Both the position numbers and the translations under genes were made by a program. Below are positions 1 to 8,822 of a stretch of DNA of 18,095 nt, one piece after another; the stretch's first letter is position 1; each line of letters begins with the position of its first letter. The notes under the pieces are model-generated. The model saw nothing but the letters and a program-made list of their open reading frames with translations. It searched no databases and was not told the origin of the DNA. The stretch lies in assembly GCA_031280495.1 (NCBI GenBank), contig JAITGT010000048.1:1-18095 (forward strand). The letters are read 5' to 3'. Origin of the DNA: Eubacteriaceae bacterium. GTDB taxonomy: Bacteria; Bacillota_A; Clostridia; Eubacteriales; Anaerofustaceae.

Positions 1-258
1 ATGGGCCATTACGTCATGGCGCAGCTCTCGTTCGTAGAGTGCCGCCTTTTCGTAGTCTATTTCGTCGAGATGTTCCTGCATCTGCCGAATGGCTTCGTCC
101 GATATGTCGACTCCCAAATCCTTTTCCGCTTTAGCCAGCGCGATCCACAGCTTTCTCCAGGTTGAGAACTTGCGATCGTCTGAAAAAATAGCAGACATTT
201 CCTTTGAGGCGTAACGTGTGTTGAGCGGGTTTTGGTATGACGATTTTGCGCTGCTCAT
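1..258 (-). CDS. purB: adenylosuccinate lyase, N-terminal part (cut by window edge)
   Basis: Reverse-strand reading from the ATG at 258 gives 86 codons that stay open to base 1, so only the N-terminus is present. The protein begins [20 protein letters not shown] and continues with [25 protein letters not shown] and ends [10 protein letters not shown]. The YxNPLxxRYAS opening, the [12 protein letters not shown] helix and RHDVMAH are hallmarks of the PurB subfamily of the fumarase/aspartase superfamily. The enzyme releases fumarate from SAICAR and adenylosuccinate in purine synthesis. Its ATG overlaps the TGA of the upstream aminotransferase (ATGA, 255-258), so the two are probably translationally coupled as the last visible genes of the yigZ-ruvAB-queA operon. 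Catalytic residues lie outside the window. Identification rests on the N-terminal motifs only. Confidence 0.93.
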   Translation of the reverse strand, partial: MSSAKSSYQNPLNTRYASKEMSAIFSDDRKFSTWRKLWIALAKAEKDLGVDISDEAIRQMQEHLDEIDYEKAALYERELRHDVMAH

Positions 259-1460
259 CTTGCACCCGGCGTCCGAACCGCGCCTCTGCGTTCCAGGAAA
301 GAGCCGATTCGCCCTAGCGCCTCACTAAGGACTTCCTTCTTGGCGGCGTAAGAGATTCGAATGCATCCTTGCGAGCCGAAAAATTCCCCTGGCACGCAAA
401 CAACCTTTTCTTCTTCAAGAAGCTTTTCGCACCAGGCAGCCGCCGTCGCAGCCTCATCAGTCAGATAGGGCGATATGTCGCAAAAGATATAGAACGCGCC
501 TAATGGATCCGGATAGCCTATTCCATATTCGTCCAAAAATGCCTTGGCAATCGCACGCCTTTGCGCATATTCGCTGGCAAGCTCGGAGAAGTAGCCGCTG
601 CCCAGACTGAGGGCCGCCGCCGCCGCATACTGGCCAATGAGGGACGCGTGGGATACGCAATGCCCCTGAATCGCGCTCATGGCGCGAATGATCGGCTGTT
701 CGGCCATTACGTAGCCGACCCTCCACCCAGGCATGGAAAAAGCTTTTGAAAACCCATTCACCGTAACAACCGTTTCCTTTGCCTTATCGCCAAGCGACGC
801 CATTGAAACGTGCTTTGCCCCGTCGTAAAGGAATTTTTCATATATCTCGTCAGAAATCGCATACACGCCGGCCCTCTCGCAAACCTCATAGAGCGCGTAG
901 AGCTCTTCTCTGGTGTAAACGGCGCCAGTCGGATTGGACGGCGAATTGACAATGACCGCCTTCGTGTTTTCCGTCAAAGCGCTCTCTAGCTCTCCAGGCG
1001 TAATTTTAAAGCCGTTTTCTTTGCTGGTGGGAAATGCCACGGGAACGGCGCCGGCAATGCGCGCCATCTCTACATAACTGACCCAGGCGGGGGTAGGAAT
1101 CAGGATTTCTTCACCCGGGCTGCAAAGTGCCTGCATTGCGCAAAAGAGGCCTTGCTTTGCCCCGCTTGTCACAATAACCTCGCTGGGCGAGGCGTCCACC
1201 GCATTCTCTGCCCTAAGCTTTTCTGCAATTGCGGCGCGAAGCTCCCAAATGCCTTCGACGCTGCCATACTTGGATTTGTTGGCCGCGATGGCCTCGACTG
1301 CCGCCATTTTGGCGGCGCTGTGCACAGGAAAGTCGGGCTCGCCTGCGCCAAGGGAATAGACGGTGTGCCCTTGCTCGCGAAGCGCCTGGGCTTTTGACGT
1401 AATGCCCATCGTTATGGAAGGCTGAATCTTGTCGAGCACTGCGGAAAGCGGTTTTTTCAT
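255..1460 (-). CDS. PLP-dependent aspartate aminotransferase-type enzyme (class I/II)
   Basis: This 401-residue protein has the complete fold-type I aminotransferase signature: [10 protein letters not shown] near residues 36-45, [10 protein letters not shown] with Asn176, SDEIYEKF with Asp204 and Tyr207, and the PLP-lysine motif [16 protein letters not shown] with Lys239. A CIRISYAA segment near the C-terminus supplies the conserved arginine that binds the substrate carboxylate. Length and motifs fit the AspB-like Ib subgroup of Gram-positive bacteria, which moves amino groups between aspartate and 2-oxoglutarate. Exact substrate range cannot be read from sequence, since related enzymes act on aromatic or other amino acids, so no gene symbol is given. 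The ATG is preceded by AAGGAA at good spacing. It lies 28 bases after queA and overlaps purB by 4 bases. Confidence 0.9.
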   Translation of the reverse strand: MKKPLSAVLDKIQPSITMGITSKAQALREQGHTVYSLGAGEPDFPVHSAAKMAAVEAIAANKSKYGSVEGIWELRAAIAEKLRAENAVDASPSEVIVTSGAKQGLFCAMQALCSPGEEILIPTPAWVSYVEMARIAGAVPVAFPTSKENGFKITPGELESALTENTKAVIVNSPSNPTGAVYTREELYALYEVCERAGVYAISDEIYEKFLYDGAKHVSMASLGDKAKETVVTVNGFSKAFSMPGWRVGYVMAEQPIIRAMSAIQGHCVSHASLIGQYAAAAALSLGSGYFSELASEYAQRRAIAKAFLDEYGIGYPDPLGAFYIFCDISPYLTDEAATAAAWCEKLLEEEKVVCVPGEFFGSQGCIRISYAAKKEVLSEALGRIGSFLERRGAVRTPGAR

Positions 1461-1488
1461 TTGTTGTTTTCCTTGTCGGCGTTTTTCG

Positions 1489-2514
1489 CTAGAGTATCAG
1501 GCATGCATCTCCAAAAGAGTAAAAGCGGTAGCGAAGGCGAACCGCTTCCTCATACATCGCCATGGCTTCTCCCCTGCCCATAAAGGCGCTAACCAGCATG
1601 AGCAAAGTGGACTTTGGCAAGTGAAAATTCGTTATCATGGCGTCAACAGCCTTGAATTGGTATCCAGGGTATATAAAGATGCCAGTCACCCCTTTTTCAG
1701 CCCGAACGGCGCCGTCTCCGCCCGCCGCCGTTTCCAGGGCGCGGACGCTGGTGGTCCCCACAGCGATGATCCGCCCCCCCCTATTCCGGGCGGCGTTTGC
1801 GAGATCCGCCGCGCCCTGGCTTATTTCGTAGCTTTCTGTATGCATGCGGTGATTTTCGGCATTTTCCTCTTTCACCGGCAAAAATGTGCCCAACCCGACA
1901 TGAAGAAGTATTTTTGCGATGGAGGCGCCGGAGCTCTCTATTTTGCCGAGCAGCCCCGCCGTGAAATGCAGGCCGGCGGTTGGAGCGGCGACTGAGCCTG
2001 CTGTTTTGGCGTAGACAGTGTTGTAGCGCTCCAGCATCTCTTTGCCGTCTGTATGAATGTAAGGGGGAAGCGGGGCTTCCCCGCTTTCATAGATAAGATC
2101 CTGAATGCTGCCTGGCCCAGAAAAGCGGAAAGATCGGATTCCTTCGCCCAGCGCCGCAACGGCTTGCGCGGAGTATCCTCCGGGAAACAGGAATTTTCTT
2201 CCTGGCTGCGCGCGCGAGGCGGGTTTCGCCATGGCTTCCCACTCCCATTCGCCAGTTTCGCGCAGGAGCAAAAGCTCAATTTTCCCGCCGGTTTCTTCCC
2301 GCTTGCCATGCAGGCGCGCGGCAAATACCTTCGTCTCGTTCACGACGAGGCAGTCCTTCGGCGCTATATACTCGGCAACGTCATAGAATGTGCGGTGCTC
2401 CATGCGGCCAGAGCCTCTGTGGTAGACAAGGAGGCGGGATGCGTCCCTCTCGTAAAGCGGAAGCTGGGCAATGAGGCTTTCAGGAAGGGCGTAGTTAAAA
2501 TCCTCTGTGTTCAT
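1489..2514 (-). CDS. queA: S-adenosylmethionine:tRNA ribosyltransferase-isomerase
   Basis: The 341-residue product matches QueA in length and motifs: [30 protein letters not shown] at the N-terminus, APTAGLHFT in the middle, [27 protein letters not shown], and the [21 protein letters not shown] segment near the C-terminus. QueA transfers the ribosyl part of SAM to preQ1 at the wobble base of GUN-anticodon tRNAs, forming epoxyqueuosine. Its ATG overlaps the ruvB TGA (2511-2514). The ruvA-ruvB-queA order is common in bacteria, but tgt, often the next gene, is absent here; the aminotransferase follows instead. Family assignment is secure. Confidence 0.97.
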   Translation of the reverse strand: MNTEDFNYALPESLIAQLPLYERDASRLLVYHRGSGRMEHRTFYDVAEYIAPKDCLVVNETKVFAARLHGKREETGGKIELLLLRETGEWEWEAMAKPASRAQPGRKFLFPGGYSAQAVAALGEGIRSFRFSGPGSIQDLIYESGEAPLPPYIHTDGKEMLERYNTVYAKTAGSVAAPTAGLHFTAGLLGKIESSGASIAKILLHVGLGTFLPVKEENAENHRMHTESYEISQGAADLANAARNRGGRIIAVGTTSVRALETAAGGDGAVRAEKGVTGIFIYPGYQFKAVDAMITNFHLPKSTLLMLVSAFMGRGEAMAMYEEAVRLRYRFYSFGDACLIL

Positions 2515-3536
2515 TGGCCCTTAGCCTCTTTTGCATGGCCCGCCTTTTCTTCAAGCCCAAGGTGGATGTACGCGCGCTTCGTTGCAACGCGCCCGCGCGG
2601 GGTTCGCATGATAAAGCCCTGCTGGATCAGGTAAGGCTCATATGCGTCCTCAATGGTGTCTTTGTCTTCGCTGAGAGCGGCGGACAATGTCTCCAATCCA
2701 ACAGGGCCCCCGCCAAACTTGTCGACGATTGCGAAAAGGAGGTCAAGATCGTTTTTGTCTAGGCCACATGCGTCCACTTCCATCATGCTCAGCGCCTGCT
2801 TTGTGACGGCTTTGTCAATCTTCTTCACCAGCATCACCTGGGCATAGTCACGAACGCGCTTCAGAAGGCGGTTTGCGATGCGGGGAGTTCCCCGCGAGCG
2901 CATAGCCAGCTCTTTCGCGCCGGATTCGTCAAGATCGGCTTTAAGAATGCGCGCAGATCGCATCACAATGGCTGTCAGCTCGTCCTCCGAATACATATCC
3001 AGACGGTTGACGATTCCAAAGCGATCGCGCAGCGGGGAAGAGATCATTCCAGATCGGGTGGTGGCGCCGATGAGGGTAAAAGGCTGGAGATCAAGCCGGA
3101 TAGAGCGGGACGCAGCGCCCTTTCCGATAACGATGTCGATGCAGGCGTCCTCCATGGCGGGATACAGCACTTCCTCGACGACATGGCTGAGGCGATGGAT
3201 TTCATCAATAAAGAGCACGTCGTTCAGCCTCAGCCCGGCAAGGATTGCAGCAAGGTCGCCGGGCTTCTCAATGGCTGGCCCGCTGGTAATCTTTATGCCG
3301 ACGCCCATTTCGTTGGCAATGATGTGCGCCAAAGTCGTTTTGCCCAGTCCTGGGGGGCCATACAGCAGCACGTGATCCAGCGCCTCTTTGCGCTGTTTCG
3401 CCGCGCTGACAAAAATCTGCATTCTCTTTTTGATGGAGCTTTGGCCTACATAGTCGGCCAGGCTGCTGGGGCGAAGGCCTGCGTCCAGCTCCGGCTCTCC
3501 CTCTCTGGGCTTTGCAGTGACAATTCTCTTCTCCAT
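2511..3536 (-). CDS. ruvB: Holliday junction branch-migration ATPase RuvB
   Basis: The 341-residue AAA+ protein has the RuvB N-terminus ([19 protein letters not shown]), Walker [14 protein letters not shown] with Lys66, Walker [11 protein letters not shown] with Asp111-Glu112, the [21 protein letters not shown] sensor and arginine-finger region, and a C-terminal winged helix ending [17 protein letters not shown]. RuvB hexamers drive branch migration of Holliday junctions together with RuvA. The gene starts 6 bases after the ruvA stop, with AAGGG very close to the ATG, and overlaps queA by 4 bases. The full family length is present and all catalytic motifs are intact. Confidence 0.98.
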   Translation of the reverse strand: MEKRIVTAKPREGEPELDAGLRPSSLADYVGQSSIKKRMQIFVSAAKQRKEALDHVLLYGPPGLGKTTLAHIIANEMGVGIKITSGPAIEKPGDLAAILAGLRLNDVLFIDEIHRLSHVVEEVLYPAMEDACIDIVIGKGAASRSIRLDLQPFTLIGATTRSGMISSPLRDRFGIVNRLDMYSEDELTAIVMRSARILKADLDESGAKELAMRSRGTPRIANRLLKRVRDYAQVMLVKKIDKAVTKQALSMMEVDACGLDKNDLDLLFAIVDKFGGGPVGLETLSAALSEDKDTIEDAYEPYLIQQGFIMRTPRGRVATKRAYIHLGLEEKAGHAKEAKGQ

Positions 3537-3542
3537 ATTCCC

Positions 3543-4133
3543 TTAGCTCTGCAGCGCAGAGCGAATCAGCTCCTCAGCAGAGATTCCTTCCCTGTATGCG
3601 GCCTTGACCATGCCCTGCGCTTGGGCGGCTTCAAAGCCCAGGCTTTCCAAAGCCAGCAAAGCCGCTGTTTTAGGCTCGTTCATATCAAGCCCCATGCCTT
3701 CCTCTTCCATTCTGAGCTGCAGCGCGCTGTTCTCGCCAAATTGGCTGCGCAAGTTGAAGATTATGGACTCAGCCAGCTTTTTGCCAACGCCGCTGGCTTG
3801 GGAGAGGGCCTTTGCGTCTCCTGCGGAGAGGATGCCAGCCAGCTGAGAGGGGGGGTAGCGGGAAAGGATGCCCAGCGCGGCTTTCGGCCCCACCTTGCTG
3901 ACAGAGACAAGCCTCTCAAACATATCCCTTTCCGCCTCGTCCCAAAACCCATAGAGCACAGCGCCAGACTCTGAAAGCGTGAGGCGGGTAAACACCTTTT
4001 GCGCCCCTTTTGCAGACGAAAAGCGCGACAAGGCAATGGCGGAGCAGGACAGGCTAAAGCCTATCGGGCCGCATTGTACGAGGAGATCGCCGTTTTTTCC
4101 CGCTTCGCACTCGCCGATGATGTATGTCAGCAT
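3543..4133 (-). CDS. ruvA: Holliday junction DNA-binding protein RuvA
   Basis: The 196-residue protein has the RuvA order of domains: an N-terminal OB fold (MLTYIIGECEAG...VQCGPIGFSLSC), the FERLVSVSKVGPKAALGILS helix-hairpin-helix, a second HhH with ASGVGKKLAESIIFNLR, a variable linker, and a small C-terminal domain (ALLALESLGFEAAQAQGMV...ELIRSALQS) that contacts RuvB. RuvA binds the four-way junction as a tetramer. The N-terminal strand (LTYIIGECEAGKNGD) is somewhat divergent from the usual MIAYIRG opening. The start overlaps the yigZ stop by 7 bases and ruvB follows at once. No ruvC is found next to it, although ruvC often lies just upstream in other bacteria. Confidence 0.95.
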   Translation of the reverse strand: MLTYIIGECEAGKNGDLLVQCGPIGFSLSCSAIALSRFSSAKGAQKVFTRLTLSESGAVLYGFWDEAERDMFERLVSVSKVGPKAALGILSRYPPSQLAGILSAGDAKALSQASGVGKKLAESIIFNLRSQFGENSALQLRMEEEGMGLDMNEPKTAALLALESLGFEAAQAQGMVKAAYREGISAEELIRSALQS

Positions 4134-4762
4134 GTCTCGCCCCCGCTTGGTTCATAGCACACCCCAATGGCGGCGCAGCCTCTTGCCATTTCGTGGCGCT
4201 CCAAGTACTCAGACACAGAATTTGCGTCTTTCTCGCGCACGGAAAAGAGCACTTTGACCGCTTCCCCAAACTCCTCCGATCGAATGCGGGCGGAGCGGGA
4301 GGCAAGATACCTCTTCGCCCCTTCCAGGCGCCCGTAAGGGATCAACGCTTCCACAAATGCCCTTTTCTCCATTGGGACAAGGGTTGCCTCATCCAAAGCC
4401 CCAGCAGAAGCGCGGCTGTAGGCTCTGGCAAGGCCTGCGGCGCCCAGCTTTGACCCGCCAAAGTAGCGTGTAACGACAATAGCCGCGTCGCTGACGTTTT
4501 TCGCTTCCATCGCTGCCAGGATTGGCCTGCCTGCCGTCCCCGCCGGCTCTCCTGCATCCGAAGATCGCGCGACAGCGCGGCTCGGGCCTAGGGCAAAAGC
4601 GTAGCAATGGTGCGTCGCTTTGGGATGCTCTCTTGCCCTCTGGCGCAAATAGGCCATTGCCTCCTCTGCCGATTCTGCATGGCAAGCTGCCGCGTAAAAA
4701 ACAGACCGCTTTACTTCAAATACAAATTCGGCATTTGCCTTGACTGTTCGGTAGGCATACAT
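4127..4762 (-). CDS. yigZ: YigZ/IMPACT family protein (UPF0029)
   Basis: The 211-residue protein carries the family core: THHCYAFALG, SSDAGEPAGTAGRPIL (residues about 67-82) and the signature VTRYFGGSKLGAAGLARAYS, followed by a C-terminal ferredoxin-like domain. Bacterial YigZ resembles the eukaryotic translation regulator IMPACT; its biochemical role is not settled. It is the first gene of the operon with ruvA, ruvB, queA, the aminotransferase and purB. The ATG at 4762 has no Shine-Dalgarno sequence; an extended -10 element ends only 6 bases upstream, so the mRNA may be leaderless (see promoter). A second ATG at 4758 is out of frame. No other in-frame start fits the N-terminal homology to the family. 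Confidence 0.9.
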   Translation of the reverse strand: MYAYRTVKANAEFVFEVKRSVFYAAACHAESAEEAMAYLRQRAREHPKATHHCYAFALGPSRAVARSSDAGEPAGTAGRPILAAMEAKNVSDAAIVVTRYFGGSKLGAAGLARAYSRASAGALDEATLVPMEKRAFVEALIPYGRLEGAKRYLASRSARIRSEEFGEAVKVLFSVREKDANSVSEYLERHEMARGCAAIGVCYEPSGGETC

Positions 4763-4768
4763 AGTGCA

Positions 4769-4777
4769 ATTATAGCA
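4769..4777 (-). promoter_or_regulatory. extended -10 promoter for the yigZ-ruvAB operon
   Basis: The minus strand reads TGCTATAAT, a perfect extended -10 (TGnTATAAT). No good -35 hexamer sits at 16-18 bases. The seventh base after the hexamer is the A of the yigZ ATG, which predicts a leaderless transcript. This is read from sequence; the start point is inferred. Confidence 0.6.
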
Positions 4778-4803
4778 TTATTAAGGCGGCAGGGGCATGC
4801 AAA

Positions 4804-4812
4804 TGTTATAAT
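4804..4812 (+). promoter_or_regulatory. extended -10 promoter for the sirtuin gene
   Basis: The plus strand reads TGTTATAAT, a second perfect extended -10, divergent from the yigZ promoter about 30 bases away. The -35 region is weak. The predicted start lies at about 4818-4820, at an ATG that opens a 12-codon frame (4820-4858) overlapping the sirtuin start in another frame. Confidence 0.55.
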
Positions 4813-4842
4813 TGAAGGCATGCGAAAGGATGGGCACGCAAA

Positions 4843-5568
4843 TTGGATGAAACACTGACTGAGAGATTTTTGGAGATGGTGGAGAAATCGAGCCGCATTG
4901 TGTTTTTTGGCGGGGCGGGAGTCTCAACAGAAAGCGGCATACCAGACTACCGAAGCGAAGACGGGCTGTACAGCCAAAAATACCACTACCCGCCAGAGAC
5001 AATGCTCAGCAGCGAATTTCTTCATAGCCAGCCAGAGGAGTTTTTTCGCTTTTACCGCGACAAGATGATGCATCCCCAAGCCAAGCCAAACATCACGCAC
5101 GAAAAGCTGGCGCATATGGAGGCAAAAGGAAAGCTTCTCGCTGTTGTCACGCAAAATGTCGACGGGCTCCACCAGTTGGCGGGATCAAAAACAGTGGACG
5201 AGCTGCATGGGAGCGTGCATAGAAATTACTGCGCACAATGCGGAAAAGGCCATAGTTTCGCTTTCGTCTACCGTGCCATAGGGATTCCCCGCTGCGAAAG
5301 CTGTGGAGGCATTGTGCGCCCGGATGTAGTTTTATATGGCGAGCAGCTGAACAGCGATGTTGTCAGCTCTGCTTCCAGGCATATCGCAGGCGCTGACATG
5401 CTCATCATTGGGGGCACGTCCCTGGCAGTTTACCCAGCTGCTTCGTTCGTCCGCTTCTATGCGGGCGAAAGGCTTGTCGTCATCAACAAAACGCCCCTCA
5501 TGGCGGGGGGCGCAGCCATCGAGATCACAGGGGGCCTAGGGAGCGTTTTTTCCCAAATTCAAGCTTAG
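4843..5568 (+). CDS. NAD-dependent protein deacetylase, SIR2 family
   Basis: The 241-residue protein has every sirtuin motif: GGAGVSTESGIPDYRSEDGLY (about 23-43, NAD binding), TQNVDGLH with Gln104, Asn105 and Asp107, catalytic His122 in ELHGSVH, a zinc site of Cys130/Cys133/Cys151/Cys154, and GGTSLAVYPAA. It removes acyl groups from lysines while consuming NAD+. The compact length and full zinc ribbon fit a free-standing CobB/SrtN-type regulator of metabolic enzymes, not the ThsA-like SIR2 effectors of phage defence. The start is TTG (4843), with AAAGGA about 12 bases upstream; upstream ATGs are out of frame. It is the only plus-strand gene between two minus-strand operons, and its last 44 bases overlap the end of murE antisense. 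Confidence 0.95.
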   Translation: MDETLTERFLEMVEKSSRIVFFGGAGVSTESGIPDYRSEDGLYSQKYHYPPETMLSSEFLHSQPEEFFRFYRDKMMHPQAKPNITHEKLAHMEAKGKLLAVVTQNVDGLHQLAGSKTVDELHGSVHRNYCAQCGKGHSFAFVYRAIGIPRCESCGGIVRPDVVLYGEQLNSDVVSSASRHIAGADMLIIGGTSLAVYPAASFVRFYAGERLVVINKTPLMAGGAAIEITGGLGSVFSQIQA

Positions 5569-7012
5569 ACACGGCATCGCGCGCGCATGCGCGATCGGAG
5601 AAGGGAATTTTCTTGCTTCCGACCACCATATACTCTTCGTGTCCTTTTCCGGCTATGAGGACGCTTCCGCCTTCGGTTGCCTGAATAGCGTACTCGATCG
5701 CCTTTTGCCGCTGCGGAATGACCAAATAGTTTTCAGACGCCGCCCCAATGCCTCCGACAATTTCCGAGAGAATGGCATTTGGGTTCTCGCTTCGAGGGTT
5801 GTCTGTGGTGATAACTGCCAGATCGCACTTTTCGGCGGCAATTCTTCCCATTTGCGGCCTTTTTTCCCTTTCTCGGTCGCCTCCGCACCCAAAGACTATT
5901 GTCAGCGCGCCGTCGGTTGCCTCGCGCAGCGCGGCAATAGATTTCTCCAGGGCGTCGGGAGTGTGCGCATAGTCAATGTAGACAGATCGCCTGCCCGTTT
6001 CTATGCGCTCAAGCCTTCCCCGAACAGGGGGCAGATCCGACGCAGCTGTTTTGGCTTCGCCAATTGGCATCCCCTCTTCCGCAGCAAGGGCAATGGCAAG
6101 AGAGGCGTTGAGGGCGTTGTGCGCGCCTATCATTGGGACGCAAAAACGATCCGAAAACGCTCTTGATCTAAGCGAAAACTCAGTCGCGGAGCCAGCGCGC
6201 CGCACGCCGTCCAATACATAGTCGGCGTCCGATCCGCTGGCAAAACTCACAACTTCCCTCCCCTCGTCTTTTAGCTCGCGAAACAGCCGCCTTCCAAAGG
6301 GATCGGAGATGTTGACAATGCCTTTCTTTGACTGGGCAAAAAGAGATTTTTTTGCCTGGTAGTATTCCTCCATGCTCTTGTGGTAGTCTAGGTGGTCTTC
6401 GGTAAGGTTCATAAAGACAGCGTAGTCAAAGGCAAAACCGCGAACGCGGCCCATTGCGATGCCTTGGGAGGACGCTTCTGAAAAAATGTAGTGAAAGCCC
6501 CCCTTGCGGCATTCGTGCAGAATCTTGGCGTAGAGAGCAGGGGGAAAGGTTGTGTTGTCCGTCAGCTCGCCTGAAAACCCTGGAACATTTGTGCCCAAAG
6601 TCCCCGTGAATGCGCTGCGCTTCCCCATCCGGTTAAAGAGCTCAGATGCGATCATGACAAAGCTTGTTTTGCCGTTTGTCCCAGTCACAGCCGCCTTGAC
6701 CGGCATCGGGCTGTTTGCGTCGTATAGGCGGATTGCCATCTCGCTTTGGGCGCCCGCAATGCTATTGGCCACGAGGTATGTGACGCCCGGTATGTAGTAA
6801 GAGGCCCTGCGGCGCTCAAGGACAACGGCAACTGCGCCGTTGCGTTTTGCCTCCCCAATATAGTCCGCGCCGTCAATCGACTTGCCTTTTGCCGCGAAAA
6901 AAACAGCGCGTTCGGAAGGAATCTTGGAATTAATCATAAGGGAGCGGATCTCCTGATCCTCCCCGTACGCTACTTCATAAGAGCCTTCAGGCAGAAGCTG
7001 AAACAGTTTCAT
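5525..7012 (-). CDS. murE: UDP-MurNAc-tripeptide synthetase (meso-diaminopimelate-adding)
   Basis: The 495-residue Mur ligase shows the P-loop TGTNGKTS (110-117), the DNTTFP substrate loop (152-157), Lys221 in YYQAKKSLFA (the likely carbamylated lysine), the NLTEDHLDYH motif, FGCGGDREREKRP and AGKGHEEYM. DNPR at 404-407 is the motif that marks meso-diaminopimelate rather than lysine specificity. The enzyme adds the third residue to UDP-MurNAc-L-Ala-D-Glu in the cytoplasm. It lies 60 bases downstream of ricT; AGAGGG stands about 10 bases before the ATG. Other division and cell-wall genes usually found with murE are not adjacent. Its 3' end overlaps the convergent sirtuin gene. Confidence 0.96.
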   Translation of the reverse strand: MKLFQLLPEGSYEVAYGEDQEIRSLMINSKIPSERAVFFAAKGKSIDGADYIGEAKRNGAVAVVLERRRASYYIPGVTYLVANSIAGAQSEMAIRLYDANSPMPVKAAVTGTNGKTSFVMIASELFNRMGKRSAFTGTLGTNVPGFSGELTDNTTFPPALYAKILHECRKGGFHYIFSEASSQGIAMGRVRGFAFDYAVFMNLTEDHLDYHKSMEEYYQAKKSLFAQSKKGIVNISDPFGRRLFRELKDEGREVVSFASGSDADYVLDGVRRAGSATEFSLRSRAFSDRFCVPMIGAHNALNASLAIALAAEEGMPIGEAKTAASDLPPVRGRLERIETGRRSVYIDYAHTPDALEKSIAALREATDGALTIVFGCGGDREREKRPQMGRIAAEKCDLAVITTDNPRSENPNAILSEIVGGIGAASENYLVIPQRQKAIEYAIQATEGGSVLIAGKGHEEYMVVGSKKIPFSDRACARDAVSKLEFGKKRSLGPL

Positions 7013-7072
7013 ATTGTTTTGACCCTCTAAATGGCATGGAAATTCTCCAAGCCGCTCAGGGGCAGCCAGGAG

Positions 7073-8008
7073 TTAGGTTATGTCGATCCTTTCACTGGAC
7101 AGTTCAGCCAGCTCCTTGAGCTCGTCTTCGGCAAGGACCTCTTCCATGGCGTCTGTTGCCTGCGGCTGCCGCTTTCCCTGCCCTTTTTTTCTGCCCGCTT
7201 TTTTGTCGAACTTGACGGCTTCCCTTGGATACTCTTTGACGATCGCCCCGTCATCGGATGAAATTTTGACGAATACGGACTCCTTGAGAATGTTGAGCTT
7301 TTGCACAATGCCCACTCCGTCTGCCGTCGACACTTGCTGGCCAGCGCTCGGGAGCTTTTTCAGGCAGCTTTCGTAGCAATTGTGCTCATACTGCAGGCAG
7401 CATAAAAGGCGCCCGCAAATGCCCGAGATTTTGCCAGGGTTTAGAGAAAGGCCCTGCTCCTTAGCCATCTTGATAGAAACAGGCTGGAATTCCCCCAGCC
7501 ACTTGTGGCAGCACAGATCGCACCCGCAGGGGCCGATCCCGCCTACAAGCTTTGACTCATCGCGCACGCCTACCTGCCTGAGCTCAATGCGTATCTTAAA
7601 AATAGAGGCGAGATCCTTTACCAGATCGCGAAAATCAACGCGGCCATCCGCTGTGAACGTAAAAATGACTTTTGTGCTATCAAAAGTATATTCAGCGTTG
7701 ATGATCTTCATGCCAAGGCCGCGCTTTAAAACCTGCCTCTTGCAAATTTCCATCGCCTCTGGGGCCTTTTGCAGATTCGTTTCATGCAGCTTGTCGTCGC
7801 GCGCAGTTGCCTTTCGGACAACTGGCTTAATCGGGTACTTAATCTCTGACTCTTCTGCGTAATGCACTTTTACGGCGACATAGCCGTACTCAAGCCCACG
7901 CGCCGTTTCCACAATTACTTTGTCATCCCTCTTCAAAAAGATTGCAAGGGGATCGAAATTATATATCTTGCCAGCAGGTTTAAAACGGACTCCCACTATT
8001 TTCTGCAT
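7073..8008 (-). CDS. ricT: RicT/YaaT, PSP1-domain iron-sulfur protein
   Basis: The 311-residue protein matches RicT (YaaT, stage 0 sporulation protein). The N-terminus MQKIVGVRFKPAGKIYNFDP leads into the PSP1 domain. Nine cysteines cluster at 161, 163, 166, 167, 198, 203, 204, 211 and 215 (GGIGPCGCDLCC, GICGRLLCCLQYEHNCYESC). In Bacillus, RicT joins RicA and RicF in a complex carrying [4Fe-4S] clusters that helps RNase Y mature mRNAs and affects sporulation, competence and biofilm formation. The C-terminus is a charged tail. The start lies inside the end of holB (29-base overlap) and has a perfect AGGAGGT Shine-Dalgarno 8 bases before the ATG, within holB. Confidence 0.95.
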   Translation of the reverse strand: MQKIVGVRFKPAGKIYNFDPLAIFLKRDDKVIVETARGLEYGYVAVKVHYAEESEIKYPIKPVVRKATARDDKLHETNLQKAPEAMEICKRQVLKRGLGMKIINAEYTFDSTKVIFTFTADGRVDFRDLVKDLASIFKIRIELRQVGVRDESKLVGGIGPCGCDLCCHKWLGEFQPVSIKMAKEQGLSLNPGKISGICGRLLCCLQYEHNCYESCLKKLPSAGQQVSTADGVGIVQKLNILKESVFVKISSDDGAIVKEYPREAVKFDKKAGRKKGQGKRQPQATDAMEEVLAEDELKELAELSSERIDIT

Positions 8009-8822
8009 GGCCTATTACCTCCTGCATTTGTATAAACATGCATTCAATGGACAATTGAACGGGCACGTTTTGGCGCACAGACGAAATTGCGCCAAGGCAA
8101 AGGCGTGCCAGCTTGCGCAACGCGGTTCTTTTGATCCCGCCCAGGCCCAGCAGGCTGGCGCCACCGCCGGCGGATGCGCTGGCAAAAAAATTATACATGC
8201 TTTCCAGTTCGGAAAGAGCTCTCGCGCGGTCTTTTGAAAGGCTTGCGGCAGCCGAAAAAGCAAGGCTGTCATCGCCGGCAAGAAGAATTTCCCTTAGGCT
8301 CCCCGCAAGTGCGGGAAGCTCCATGCCATCTTGCCCCTGGGCGGGCCGCATTACCGCCACCCGGGAAAGCACGGTCTCAACAAGCCCGTCAGTGGAAGCG
8401 GCGCACAAAAGGATGCAGGAATCCCTAGGAGGGCCTTCCAGCGTCTTGAGAAGCGCATTCTGCGCCGGCTCCGTCATGCGCTCTGCGCCATATACGCATG
8501 CAAATTTGCCCCCGCCTTCCAAAGATGAGGTGGAGAGAAAAGATATAGCCCGGCGTATGTCGCCAATTTTGACGGCGGTCCCGTCGGGGTTTATCTCAAG
8601 AAGGCCGGAAAACATTCCGCCCTCAATCCTGCGCCTCATTAATGGCACATCCCATCCGGCGCTTTTTGCCGCAACATGGCTGACGAAGCCCCTCGCTGCG
8701 TTTATTTGCCCCTGCCTGTCCGGGGCAACAAATAGATAGGCGTGCGCAACAGTTCCCGACTCGATCTGGCGCGAAAGCATGGCGCCGTCCAAAGGCGCCA
8801 TGTACGAAAAATCCGCTTTCAC
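7980..8822 (-). CDS. holB: DNA polymerase III delta-prime subunit
   Basis: The 280-residue protein resembles the clamp-loader delta-prime subunit: SGTVAHAYLFVAPDRQGQINAARGF corresponds to the P-loop region, but lacks the GKT lysine, as expected of the ATPase-inactive delta-prime. MTEPAQNALLKTLEGPP is the strongly conserved sensor/helix segment and TVLSRVAVMRP stands at the SRC-motif position. The usual zinc-binding cysteines of DnaX-like relatives are not evident. It lies between tmk and ricT, as in Bacillus and Clostridia. The GTG at 8822 overlaps the tmk TGA (GTGA) with a poor ribosome site; an ATG at 8801 (before APLDGAML) is an alternative start. Confidence 0.9.
   Translation of the reverse strand: MKADFSYMAPLDGAMLSRQIESGTVAHAYLFVAPDRQGQINAARGFVSHVAAKSAGWDVPLMRRRIEGGMFSGLLEINPDGTAVKIGDIRRAISFLSTSSLEGGGKFACVYGAERMTEPAQNALLKTLEGPPRDSCILLCAASTDGLVETVLSRVAVMRPAQGQDGMELPALAGSLREILLAGDDSLAFSAAASLSKDRARALSELESMYNFFASASAGGGASLLGLGGIKRTALRKLARLCLGAISSVRQNVPVQLSIECMFIQMQEVIGHAENSGSPF

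Noticed and set aside
5485..5513. GC-rich hairpin at the end of the sirtuin gene as terminator
   Set aside because: The CGCCCC/GGGGCG stem is not followed directly by a T run on either strand.
4843..5568. Sirtuin as a ThsA-type partner of the TIR protein
   Set aside because: It is a compact zinc-containing deacetylase without a SLOG domain, 8 kb away, with core-genome composition and its own promoter.
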